From the NCBI GenBank assembly GCA_948890655.1, contig CAQTYU010000003.1, positions 158,567 to 222,566 on the forward strand: DNA of 64,000 nucleotides, given 5' to 3'. The position numbers were made by a program, and so were the translations under genes. This document shows positions 24,422-36,258 of this stretch, piece by piece (within the stretch, counting starts at the first letter, position 1; the number at the start of each line of letters is the position of its first letter). The DNA comes from Christensenellaceae bacterium (GTDB taxonomy: Bacteria; Bacillota; Clostridia; Christensenellales; Borkfalkiaceae). The notes below the pieces were generated by a model. It was not told the DNA's origin, made no database searches, and worked only from the letters and a program-made list of their open reading frames with translations.

Positions 24422-25567
24422 TTATTTACATTCCTTATTGAGTGTTACAACCGCGTATGCTGCAATGCCTAAGCCTTCGCCCACAAAGCCGAGGCGTTCG
24501 CAGGTGCCGGCGGCAATAGCGCAGTTGTTTTTCGGTAAGCCGCAAATGCGGCTTAAATTGTTAACCATTTCATCTATGTGCGGCGCTAGCCTGGGCTTTT
24601 CAGCCTGAACGCTTACCGAAACGTTACCCCCGATATATCCGGCTTTTTTTACAATTTCAATAACCTTTTCAAGCAGTTTTCCGCTGTCGGCGCCGGCAAA
24701 TTCGGGGGAGGTGTCGGGGAAGTAATGTCCTATGTCCTTTAGCCCTGCAGCCGAAAGGTAAGCGTCCATAACCGCATGAAAAATCACGTCGCCGTCGCTG
24801 TGGGCAATCAAGCCCCCGTCGCACGGAATACGCGCGCCAGCAAGTGTTACATAGTTCCCCTCGCCGAAGGCGTGCACGTCCGCGCCGAAGCCCGCTCGTG
24901 CGAATTCACCGCAGGATATGGCAGGGATTTCGCTCTTAAAATCTGATTTATATGTAAGTTTAACGTTTTCTTCGCTGCCCTCGATAAGTCGGGGAGGAGC
25001 AATAAAATCGCCGTAAACGGCGCTGTCGTCGGTGTAAACGTTGCCGCCTGCAAGTTCGTAAGCGCGGCGTATATCTTCGGTTAAAAACCCCTGCGGAGTC
25101 TGCACGCGAAAAAGGCTGTCGCGGTCCAATCTTTCGGTTATTTCACCAAGTCTGCCGTAAACGGCGGTGTCGGTAAATTTAACCGCCGCCACGCCGCTGC
25201 CGAACTTTTTAACAGATTCTATGCACGCAAGTATTACGGACTTCTGCACGAAGGGGCGTGCGCCGTCGTGAATTAAAACGATATCGCCCGAAATTTCTTT
25301 AAGCGCTTTTTTCACGCTTTCGGTGCGCGTTTTTCCGCCGCACACCGCTTTGTAGCCGAACGGACTGCATAAAGCCGAAATTTCCTTATAGTCCTCTTTC
25401 GAGGATGTTACGACAACCTCGTCGGCTTCCGGTATATTGAATTTTTTAAGCGTGTGATAAAGCGCGGGCGCGCCGAAGAGGGGGGCTAAAAGCTTGTTTT
25501 TGCCAAAGCCCGCGCGTTCGCCTTTGCCTGCCGCGCAGATAATTACGCTTACTTTTTCGTTTTTCAT
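24422..25567 (-). CDS. ispDF: Bifunctional MEP-pathway enzyme IspD-IspF
   Basis: Two isoprenoid-synthesis steps in one 381-residue chain. IspD domain (1-220): CTP-binding start VIICAAGKGERAG and IHDGARPFV, making CDP-methylerythritol. IspF domain (225-381): GFGADVHAFGEG metal Asp/His, AHSDGDVIFHAVMDA, and DIGHYFPDTSPEFAGADS, making the cyclodiphosphate. IspE, the intermediate step, is not in the window. Start is ATG 25567 behind AAAGGAT; the longer frame upstream lacks a ribosome site. Such fusions occur in several lineages and may bring the enzymes into a complex. Confidence 0.93.
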   Translation of the reverse strand: MKNEKVSVIICAAGKGERAGFGKNKLLAPLFGAPALYHTLKKFNIPEADEVVVTSSKEDYKEISALCSPFGYKAVCGGKTRTESVKKALKEISGDIVLIHDGARPFVQKSVILACIESVKKFGSGVAAVKFTDTAVYGRLGEITERLDRDSLFRVQTPQGFLTEDIRRAYELAGGNVYTDDSAVYGDFIAPPRLIEGSEENVKLTYKSDFKSEIPAISCGEFARAGFGADVHAFGEGNYVTLAGARIPCDGGLIAHSDGDVIFHAVMDAYLSAAGLKDIGHYFPDTSPEFAGADSGKLLEKVIEIVKKAGYIGGNVSVSVQAEKPRLAPHIDEMVNNLSRICGLPKNNCAIAAGTCERLGFVGEGLGIAAYAVVTLNKECK

Positions 25568-25731
25568 ATATAATCCTTTAAAATAATAAACGGCGCAAGC
25601 AAAACCCCGATTTTGCGCGGCGCAACCCAATTTGCGCATACCTGCGCCTGAGCGAGGTGAAGAATTGCAAATTATATTATAAGTTTGCCATTAAAATTGC
25701 AGTTCGAGGGCGAGCAACCCTCAAAATCACG

Positions 25732-25765
25732 AAAAATTATGCGCGCAGAATAGCGCGTAATTTTT
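25732..25765 (-). terminator. Terminator after rqcP
   Basis: Minus strand: AAAAATTACGCGC, loop, GCGCATAATTTTT. A second small hairpin GAGGG/CCCTC lies at 25706-25722. The rest of 25568-25770 shows no gene. Confidence 0.65.
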
Positions 25766-25770
25766 GTGGG

Positions 25771-26010
25771 CTAAATTATCTCATAAAGAGAGGACGCCTC
25801 GTCTTTTTTAACCGTTTCTTTAATGTTTAAAATACGGAATTTAACCGAGCCGCCCGCAAATTGCAATTCGCATTCGTCGCCGATTTTTATCTGGTGCGCG
25901 GGCTTGGCTTCTCTGCCGTTTATTAAAACTTTTCCCTTTTCGCACGCCTCTTTTGAGAGGGTGCGGCGCTTTAAAATGCGTGAAACTTTTAAAAATTTAT
26001 CGATTCTCAT
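25771..26010 (-). CDS. rqcP: S4-domain RNA-binding protein RqcP
   Basis: Small ribosome quality-control factor that works with RqcH and tRNA-Ala to extend stalled nascent chains with alanine tails. 79 residues forming one S4 domain: MRIDKFLKVSRILKRRTLSKEACEKG, then KVLINGREAKPAHQIKIGDE. Length and the RRTLSKE stretch match RqcP/YabO rather than Hsp15. ATG 26010 is taken as start; the open frame further upstream crosses the divergent rpoB promoter and is not family-like. No strong ribosome site is seen. Confidence 0.87.
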   Translation of the reverse strand: MRIDKFLKVSRILKRRTLSKEACEKGKVLINGREAKPAHQIKIGDECELQFAGGSVKFRILNIKETVKKDEASSLYEII

Positions 26011-26037
26011 AATTTTTTTAAATAAGGCTAAAAACCG

Positions 26038-26066
26038 TTGACAAAAATTTATTGTTTGTTTATAAT
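26038..26066 (+). promoter_or_regulatory. Consensus promoter of rpoB-rpoC
   Basis: TTGACA (26038-26043), 17-bp spacer, TATAAT (26061-26066), both perfect. No other start on this strand before rpoB, so a leader of about 270 bases results. Confidence 0.8.
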
Positions 26067-26341
26067 GATAGACTGAATTAAAATGCGATTTCTGCACCGT
26101 TCGGGCACTTTTTCGACCGTTTAAGGGGCAAAAATACGACATTTTCCGCTTAAATTACCTAAATATTATACCTTATATAATTTAATTTGTAAAGAGCGCG
26201 GACAAAAAATTTTAAAACCCGAAAAAATTTTTCGGACAAGTAATGGTAATATCGATTTTTTCCGGTGAAAAGATATACACGGATAATCGCCAAATATACA
26301 AATAAAGGCGACCTGAAAAGGCAAAAGGAGTTTATCGTTTA
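26067..26341 (+). other. Long rpoB leader
   Basis: About 270 bases without a gene. Contains a second -10-like TATAAT at 26174-26179 and a hairpin CCGAAA/TTTCGG near 26219-26235. rplJ/rplL do not precede rpoB, so the usual L10 leader control is absent; a different control may sit here. The ribosome site is AAAAGGAG, 11 bases before ATG 26342. Confidence 0.5.
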
Positions 26342-29300
26342 ATGAATTTACCAATTCACAAGTATGGCAAAACCGAGAGAAGAAAATTCGGTAAAATAAA
26401 CGAAGTAATCGACATTCCCGACCTCGTAGAGATTCAGAAGGCGAGTTACAATTCGTTTATTAAAGAGGGCATAGACGAAGTCTTTGAAGACTTTATGCCC
26501 ATAACCGACTATTCCGACCACTACGAGCTGTATTTCCTCAATCACTGGTTTGACGAAAAGCCTAAGTACGATGAAAAAGAGTGCCGCAACCGCGACGCTA
26601 CTTACGCGCTTCCCATGCACGTAACAGTTAGACTCGTAAACAAAGTGAAGGAAGAGGTTATCGACCAGCCCGTGTTTATGGGTGAAATCCCCCTTATGAC
26701 CGATTCGGGTTCTTTTATCATAAACGGCGCAGAGCGCGTAATTGTTTCACAGCTCGTGCGTTCACCCGGCGTTTACAACGCTTCAACGCGCGATAAGACG
26801 GGCAAGGAAATTTACGGCACCACCGTAATTCCCAACCGCGGCGCGTGGCTTGAACTTGAACAGGACGCTCAGGGCGTTTTGTGGGTGCACGTGGACAGAA
26901 AACGTAAATTGTGCGCAACGGTGCTTCTCCGCGCTCTCGGTTTCGGTTCCGACCGCTCGCTTTTGGATTTGTTTGCAAACGACAAGATGATAGAAAACAC
27001 CATCGCCAAGGACACCACCAAGTCCGAAAGCGACGGTTTAATTGAACTTTACAGAAGATTGCGCCCCGGCGAAGTTCCTACCGAAGCTTCGGTAAGACAG
27101 CATCTTAACAATCTGTTCTTCGACCCCCGCCGTTACGACGTGGTTAAAGTGGGCAGATACAAATTCAACAAAAAGCTCAATCTTGCATACAGGCTCCCCG
27201 GGTGTAAGCTTGCAGACGACATAGTCAACCCCGAAACGGGCGAGGTTATGGCGCATGCCGGCGATATCGTAACCGAGGCGCAGGCTATTGAAATGCAGGA
27301 CGCGGGTATTAACGAAGTGTTCGTGCTCGTTTCCGACCCCGCACAGGGCGAAATCAGACATAAATTAATTGCAAACAACACTGTAAATTTTTCCGCCGTT
27401 TCCGACAAACCGAGAAAGGCGTTCGGGTTGCTGCCTACAATATATTATCCCAACTTCAAGTTTATGCAACAGCTTGCGGAAGAGTGTAAAACCGCCAAGC
27501 CCGAAGAGGTTGCGCTTAAATATATCGACGAAATCAATTCCGTTTACTACGTTTCGGAAACGCCTGAAACGGACGACGAAAAGCCCGAGGACAAAAAGAA
27601 CAGAGAAAAGCGCAAGGAATTACGCGTTAAATTCGTAATCGCTTGCCAGAAGTTCAACGAGCTTTTGAATTCTGACAGAGTTGAATTCGACGACGACGAA
27701 AAGAAAACGATAAAACCCGTAATCGAAAAACTCAACCATAAGCACATTACGGTTGACGATATCGTTGCGGCAATTTCCACAAATATCGATTTGCAGTACG
27801 GTATAGGAACGATAGACAATATCGACCATCTCGGCAACCGCCGCGTTCGTTCCGTCGGCGAACTGTTGCAGAACCAGTTAAGAATAGGTATTGCAAGACT
27901 TGAAAAACTCATAAAAGAGCGTATGGCAACACAGGACGCAATGGAAGTTACCCCCTCGGGACTTGTAAACGTGCGCCCCGTTTCGGCGGTTATCCGCGAA
28001 TTCTTCGGCTCTTCCCAGCTTTCGCAGTTTATGGACCAGACCAACCCCGCGGCGGAACTTACGCACAAGCGCAAGCTTTCGGCGCTTGGTCCCGGCGGAC
28101 TTAACCGCGACAGAGCGACTTTCGAAGTGCGCGACGTTCACCACTCGCATTACGGCAGACTGTGCCCCATAGAAACCCCCGAAGGTCAGAACATAGGTCT
28201 TATTTCTTCGCTTGCAACTTTCTCTAAGGTAAACGAATACGGCTTTATAATGAGCCCTTACAGAAAGATAGAGCACAAGTACGACTCGGAAGGAAAGGTT
28301 ATCGAAACTTATGTTACCGGACACGTTGATTACCTGACGGCGGACGAAGAGGACAGATATATCGTAGCTCAGGCAAACGAACCTCTCGACGAAAACAATC
28401 ACTTCATCAACGACCACATCGGCTGCCGCCACCGCGACTTAATCACTCAGTACACGGCGGACAAGATGGACTATATGGACGTTAGCCCCAAGCAGCTTGT
28501 TTCGGTTGCTACGGCGCTTATTCCTTTCCTTGAAAACGACGATACAAACCGTGCTCTCATGGGCTCGAACATGCAGAGACAGGCGGTGCCTCTTATGAAG
28601 ACCGAAAGCGCAATAGTCGCGACGGGCATTGAGGACGCCATTGCGCGCGACAGCGGCGTTATGGTACGCGCAAAGAACGCGGGCGTTGCCGTAGGAGTTG
28701 CTTCCGACAAGATTACGATACGCGAAGACAGCGGTTTAATAGCGGAATATCCCTTAAAGAAATTCGAACGTTCCAACCAGGGTACATGCCTTAACCAGCG
28801 CCCCATAATCAACACCGGCGACAGAATTGAAAAGGGTGAAATAATCGCCGACGGCCCCGCAACAAACAACGGTGAGCTTGCGCTCGGTAAAAACATACTT
28901 ATAGGTTATATGGAGTGGGAAGGCTACAACTACGAGGATGCTATTCTCATTTCCGAAAAATTAGTTCAGGACGACGTGTTTACTTCGATTCATATCGAAG
29001 AGCACGAAACCGAAGCGCGCGACACTAAACTCGGCGCGGAAGAGATTACGCGCGACATCCCCAACGTTTCGGAAGACGCGTTAAAAGATTTGGACGCGGA
29101 CGGCATTATACGCGTCGGCGCGGAAGTTCAGCCCGGCGATATACTCGTTGGTAAGGTTACCCCCAAGGGCGAAACCGAGCTTACCCCCGAAGAAAGACTT
29201 TTAAGAGCAATTTTCGGCGAAAAGGCGAGAGAAGTAAGGGATACTTCGCTTAAAGTTCCCCACGGCGAGGGCGGTATCGTAGTTGACGTAAAGGTGTTCA

Positions 29301-30412
29301 CCCGCGAAAACAAGGACGAACTTTCCCCCGGCGTTTCAAAATTGGTGCGCGTATATATTGCGCAGAAGCGTAAAATTCAGGTCGGCGACAAGATGGCGGG
29401 ACGCCACGGTAACAAGGGTGTTATTTCCCGCGTGCTTCCCCAGTCGGATATGCCTTTCCTTGCGGACGGTACTCCCCTTCAAATCGTTTTGAACCCCCTC
29501 GGCGTTCCTTCGCGTATGAATATCGGACAGGTTCTTGAAGTGCATTTGGGACTTGTCTGCAAACAGCTCGGATGGAAAATTGCAACCCCCGTATTCGACG
29601 GCGCAACCGAGCAGGACATTAAAAAATTATTCCTTGAAAACAACATAGTCAATCCCGAAGGCAAAGTGGACGGCAAAATACAGGTGTACGACGGACGTAC
29701 CGGCGAACCTTTTGAAAACAGGGTAACCGTTGGCGTGCAGTATATGATTAAGCTTATACACCTCGTTGACGACAAGATTCACGCGCGTTCGATTGGACCT
29801 TACAGTTTGGTTACCCAGCAGCCTCTCGGAGGCAAGGCGCAGTTCGGCGGACAGCGTTTCGGCGAAATGGAAGTCTGGGCGCTTGAAGCTTACGGCGCGG
29901 CGCACATCCTGCAGGAAATCTTAACCGTTAAATCGGACGATATTGTAGGACGTGTAAAAACTTACGAAAGTATAGTAAAGGGCAACAACATTTCAGAACC
30001 GGGTATACCCGAAGCATTTAAAGTGCTCTTAAAGGAATTGCAGTCGCTTGCGCTCGACGTTAAGGTGCTTACCGAAACGGGCGAGGAACTCGTTATCCGC
30101 GAGCTTGACGACGACGATGAAACAATTCCTTCAGCCCGTCAGCGCGAGGTGCAGGAACAGGAAAGCAAGATTCCCGAAGTCGAATTCGATATCACCAAGC
30201 ACCGCGACGAAGACGAGGACGAAGACCTCGACGAGCCCATTTCAATCTTCGACAACGACGAGGACGAGGACTTTGCGGGCAAAGAGTTGTTCGGCGACGA
30301 AGATATGGACGATTTCGGCGATGATGAGCTAGACGATAAATACACTCTCTTTGACGAAGATGAGGACGACGGCATCGGCGACCTTCTCGGCGGCGACGAG
30401 GACAAGGAATAA
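26342..30412 (+). CDS. rpoB: DNA-directed RNA polymerase subunit beta
   Basis: Catalytic subunit of RNA polymerase. 1356 residues, with the rifampicin-pocket region FGSSQLSQFMDQTNP followed by LTHKRKLSALGPGGL, and the C-terminal KMAGRHGNKG and FGGQRFGEMEVWALEAYGA motifs. Longer than the usual 1150-1250 of Bacillota: there is a charged insert near residues 390-430 (ETPETDDEKPEDKKNREKRK) and an acidic tail of about 90-100 residues dominated by Asp and Glu. Followed after 14 bases by rpoC. Confidence 0.97.
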   Translation: MNLPIHKYGKTERRKFGKINEVIDIPDLVEIQKASYNSFIKEGIDEVFEDFMPITDYSDHYELYFLNHWFDEKPKYDEKECRNRDATYALPMHVTVRLVNKVKEEVIDQPVFMGEIPLMTDSGSFIINGAERVIVSQLVRSPGVYNASTRDKTGKEIYGTTVIPNRGAWLELEQDAQGVLWVHVDRKRKLCATVLLRALGFGSDRSLLDLFANDKMIENTIAKDTTKSESDGLIELYRRLRPGEVPTEASVRQHLNNLFFDPRRYDVVKVGRYKFNKKLNLAYRLPGCKLADDIVNPETGEVMAHAGDIVTEAQAIEMQDAGINEVFVLVSDPAQGEIRHKLIANNTVNFSAVSDKPRKAFGLLPTIYYPNFKFMQQLAEECKTAKPEEVALKYIDEINSVYYVSETPETDDEKPEDKKNREKRKELRVKFVIACQKFNELLNSDRVEFDDDEKKTIKPVIEKLNHKHITVDDIVAAISTNIDLQYGIGTIDNIDHLGNRRVRSVGELLQNQLRIGIARLEKLIKERMATQDAMEVTPSGLVNVRPVSAVIREFFGSSQLSQFMDQTNPAAELTHKRKLSALGPGGLNRDRATFEVRDVHHSHYGRLCPIETPEGQNIGLISSLATFSKVNEYGFIMSPYRKIEHKYDSEGKVIETYVTGHVDYLTADEEDRYIVAQANEPLDENNHFINDHIGCRHRDLITQYTADKMDYMDVSPKQLVSVATALIPFLENDDTNRALMGSNMQRQAVPLMKTESAIVATGIEDAIARDSGVMVRAKNAGVAVGVASDKITIREDSGLIAEYPLKKFERSNQGTCLNQRPIINTGDRIEKGEIIADGPATNNGELALGKNILIGYMEWEGYNYEDAILISEKLVQDDVFTSIHIEEHETEARDTKLGAEEITRDIPNVSEDALKDLDADGIIRVGAEVQPGDILVGKVTPKGETELTPEERLLRAIFGEKAREVRDTSLKVPHGEGGIVVDVKVFTRENKDELSPGVSKLVRVYIAQKRKIQVGDKMAGRHGNKGVISRVLPQSDMPFLADGTPLQIVLNPLGVPSRMNIGQVLEVHLGLVCKQLGWKIATPVFDGATEQDIKKLFLENNIVNPEGKVDGKIQVYDGRTGEPFENRVTVGVQYMIKLIHLVDDKIHARSIGPYSLVTQQPLGGKAQFGGQRFGEMEVWALEAYGAAHILQEILTVKSDDIVGRVKTYESIVKGNNISEPGIPEAFKVLLKELQSLALDVKVLTETGEELVIRELDDDDETIPSARQREVQEQESKIPEVEFDITKHRDEDEDEDLDEPISIFDNDEDEDFAGKELFGDEDMDDFGDDELDDKYTLFDEDEDDGIGDLLGGDEDKE

Positions 30413-30426
30413 GGGAGGTAAGATAA

Positions 30427-34107
<3,681 letters not shown>

Positions 34108-34110
34108 ATT

Positions 34111-34149
34111 AAAAAATCTCCCGCGGAATTTCCCGCGGGAGATTTTTTT
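34111..34149. terminator. Bidirectional terminator after rpoC
   Basis: AAAAAATCTCCCGCGG pairs with CCGCGGGAGATTTTTT around a short loop. A-run on one side and T-run on the other serve both convergent genes. Confidence 0.9.
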
Positions 34150-34179
34150 AATTAACATAATCAGCCGTTTTCGTTGTTT

Positions 34180-35145
34180 TTAATTTTGTTCGTCAATTTC
34201 GGTTTGCGGTTGCGTTTCAGCCGTTTCCGTAAGTGTTTCGGTATGCGGCGTGACCTTCTTAATTTTGGTCTCCATAAAGGCGGTTAACGCAAAGCTTGCA
34301 ATTGTTCCCGCAAGAAACAGTATTACGCCAACCGCAATTTGCACCGCATCGGACGGAGCGAGAATAAACTCTTCCGTCATAAAAATTGCGGGTATTGAGC
34401 CGATAACAAACCCAAAAATCGCCCACGTTGTGCCGCGTGGAAACTTTTTCAGCAAAAACTTCATTAGTTTTGCTATTGTAAAAAATCCGACGAGAAGTCC
34501 TGCCGCAAACAGAGCAAGCACCAAAACGGAGTGCCCGAAATTGGTAAGTAGCGCCGAAACGGCGTCCAGAATGGGTTGGTAATAACCTAATACGAGCAGG
34601 AGGAGGGACCCGCTAACTCCGGGTACAACAAGTGCGCAAGAGGCAAGTGCACCAATTAAAAGCAAAACAAAGTATCCCCAAATCGGCATATCAGCGCCCA
34701 AATTTGCTTGCCCGAGATATGGCATAATTCCGTTCACGCCCAAAACCGAAATGCAGCCTATGCCAACAACTACCAAAAACGGCAGAACAGCAGAGATAAT
34801 ATCCGCCTTTTTAAAACCGTTTTTACGGGTATCTTTAAAAAGTTTGGGAAGAGAGCCTGTCATAAGCCCTGCAAACAGTAAAATCGTCGGCATTGGAGCG
34901 TATTTCAACGCGTACTTCAGAGGGAAGTAAATAGCCGCAATTGCGCAAACCGCACCCAAAGCAATTGGCAATAAAAACAAAAAGCTGTTTTTAAAGTCGC
35001 GTCTCAAATCGCTTATTGCGTTAATCAGCTTGTCGTAAATATTGCATAAAACGGCAATCGTGCCGCCGCTTACGCCTGGGATAATCATTGCCGCGCCGAT
35101 AACAGCGCCAATCCCGAATTTTTTAAAAAACTCTTTAACTTTCAT
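34180..35145 (-). CDS. DUF368 polyprenyl-phosphate transporter (PopT type)
   Basis: DUF368 proteins recycle undecaprenyl phosphate across the membrane for cell-wall synthesis (established for PopT). 321 residues with about eight helices and the two family repeats built round a P-G-V-S-G motif: MIIPGVSGGTIAVL near residue 25 and VVPGVSGSLLLLV near residue 190, an inverted-repeat topology. ATG 35145 (MKVKEFFKKFG) is chosen over a TTG that overlaps the -35 element. The -10 element ends ten bases before this ATG, so the leader is at most a few bases. Fits with the glycan genes elsewhere in the window that use the same lipid carrier. Confidence 0.85.
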   Translation of the reverse strand: MKVKEFFKKFGIGAVIGAAMIIPGVSGGTIAVLCNIYDKLINAISDLRRDFKNSFLFLLPIALGAVCAIAAIYFPLKYALKYAPMPTILLFAGLMTGSLPKLFKDTRKNGFKKADIISAVLPFLVVVGIGCISVLGVNGIMPYLGQANLGADMPIWGYFVLLLIGALASCALVVPGVSGSLLLLVLGYYQPILDAVSALLTNFGHSVLVLALFAAGLLVGFFTIAKLMKFLLKKFPRGTTWAIFGFVIGSIPAIFMTEEFILAPSDAVQIAVGVILFLAGTIASFALTAFMETKIKKVTPHTETLTETAETQPQTEIDEQN

Positions 35146-35155
35146 TTTGAACTTA

Positions 35156-35184
35156 ATTATATTAAAATTATATACTTCTGTCAA
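35156..35184 (-). promoter_or_regulatory. Promoter of the DUF368 gene, near-leaderless
   Basis: Minus strand TTGACA (35184-35179), 17-bp spacer, TATAAT (35161-35156), then ten bases to ATG 35145. Confidence 0.65.
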
Positions 35185-35202
35185 TGCAAAAATTCGTTAC
35201 AA

Positions 35203-35237
35203 CAAAAAATCCGCGGACAATTACTTTTCCCGCGGAT
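35203..35237 (-). terminator. Terminator after the ferredoxin/flavodoxin gene
   Basis: Minus strand ATCCGCGG ... CCGCGGAT followed by TTTTTTGTTG. Confidence 0.75.
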
Positions 35238-35247
35238 ATTAAATTTT

Positions 35248-36258
35248 TTAGTTTGAAATATAATCGTTCACGTCGATGCCTGCTTCTTTAAGCCGTCTGT
35301 CTGATTCTTTATAATACTTTTTATAAAGCTTATATATTCCCTTTGCGTGGTTTTGCACGTAGGGGAAGGGCAGTTCCTCTTTTTTAGCAAGTTCGTTAAG
35401 GCGGTAACTCCCGTTCACTTTCCAGAATTTAAACACGCCAACCTTAACCGCGTCCTTGGGACAGTTAAAAGCGCACCCCATACACAGTACGCACTTGTGT
35501 CCGAATTTATATATTCCGTTTTCAAGCGTTATGTTGTTTTCGGGGCATATGCTTGCGCACAGACCGCAGTTAACGCACTTTTTACTGTCAACCCTAAAGG
35601 CGGTGCCGTGAACGTGCGCAAATTTCTGCTCAATCCAACCGATTGGAGCAAACCACATGGTTTCGATAAACGGTTTTTTTACTTTTTCGCGTTTTCCCGC
35701 AATCAGTTCGCGGCAACTTAAATCCACTAAGGCGTGCGTGTAAATCCACATATGTTTAGCCATTTCGTCGCGGTGACGGTAAATCATATTATACGGCATA
35801 ACGAAGTGTCGTTCCATCTGCACGTCATAGCCTTTTTTAGTTAAAATTTTAATGCATTTCTGCGAAGAACAGTCGTTAACGTGCAATCCCTCGCCGGAGG
35901 ATTTGAAGATGAACGCGCGCTTTCTTTCACCGTTTTTAAGCGCAGGCAACCTTTTGCAAAGCTTTATTATAGGTTCGGGTGCGCAAAATGCGTGAATAGG
36001 ATACCCGACGCCGACAACGTCATATCCGTCCGGCATGGGCAACTTTCCGCTTTTTGCCGAAACGCGGTAAATGTCAACTTTTGTTCCCGCGTTAAATTCA
36101 CCGCTCCCGGTTTCGTTTGCGGAAATTTGCTCTTCGGTGTTTTTGATTAACTTTTTTTCCTGTTCGTTTACGGGGTTGTTTTCCAAAAATTTTTTATAAA
36201 GGTTAGCAACAGCAAGCGTGTTTCCCGTGCCCGAAAAAACGTATAAAATTACTTTCAT
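35248..36258 (-). CDS. EFR1-type flavodoxin-ferredoxin fusion protein
   Basis: 336 residues: flavodoxin-like N terminus with FMN loop SGTGNT (residues 9-14), a linker of about 100 residues, and two C-terminal [4Fe-4S] motifs, CVNCGLCASICP near residue 225 and CVLCMGCAFNCP near 255. EFR1 proteins move electrons, but physiological partners are mostly unknown. The start overlaps the stop of the epimerase-like gene by ATGA, so the two are translated together, suggesting the epimerase-like protein is a partner or acts in the same pathway. Terminator at 35203-35237 closes the operon. Confidence 0.82.
   Translation of the reverse strand: MKVILYVFSGTGNTLAVANLYKKFLENNPVNEQEKKLIKNTEEQISANETGSGEFNAGTKVDIYRVSAKSGKLPMPDGYDVVGVGYPIHAFCAPEPIIKLCKRLPALKNGERKRAFIFKSSGEGLHVNDCSSQKCIKILTKKGYDVQMERHFVMPYNMIYRHRDEMAKHMWIYTHALVDLSCRELIAGKREKVKKPFIETMWFAPIGWIEQKFAHVHGTAFRVDSKKCVNCGLCASICPENNITLENGIYKFGHKCVLCMGCAFNCPKDAVKVGVFKFWKVNGSYRLNELAKKEELPFPYVQNHAKGIYKLYKKYYKESDRRLKEAGIDVNDYISN

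Noticed and set aside
27547..28074. Long minus-strand open frames inside rpoB, rpoC and the giant protein gene
   Set aside because: No ribosome sites or family resemblance; they follow the codon bias of the plus-strand genes.
30139..30405. Serine-rich minus-strand open frame within the rpoB tail
   Set aside because: It is the complement of the Asp/Glu-rich tail codons, a typical shadow.
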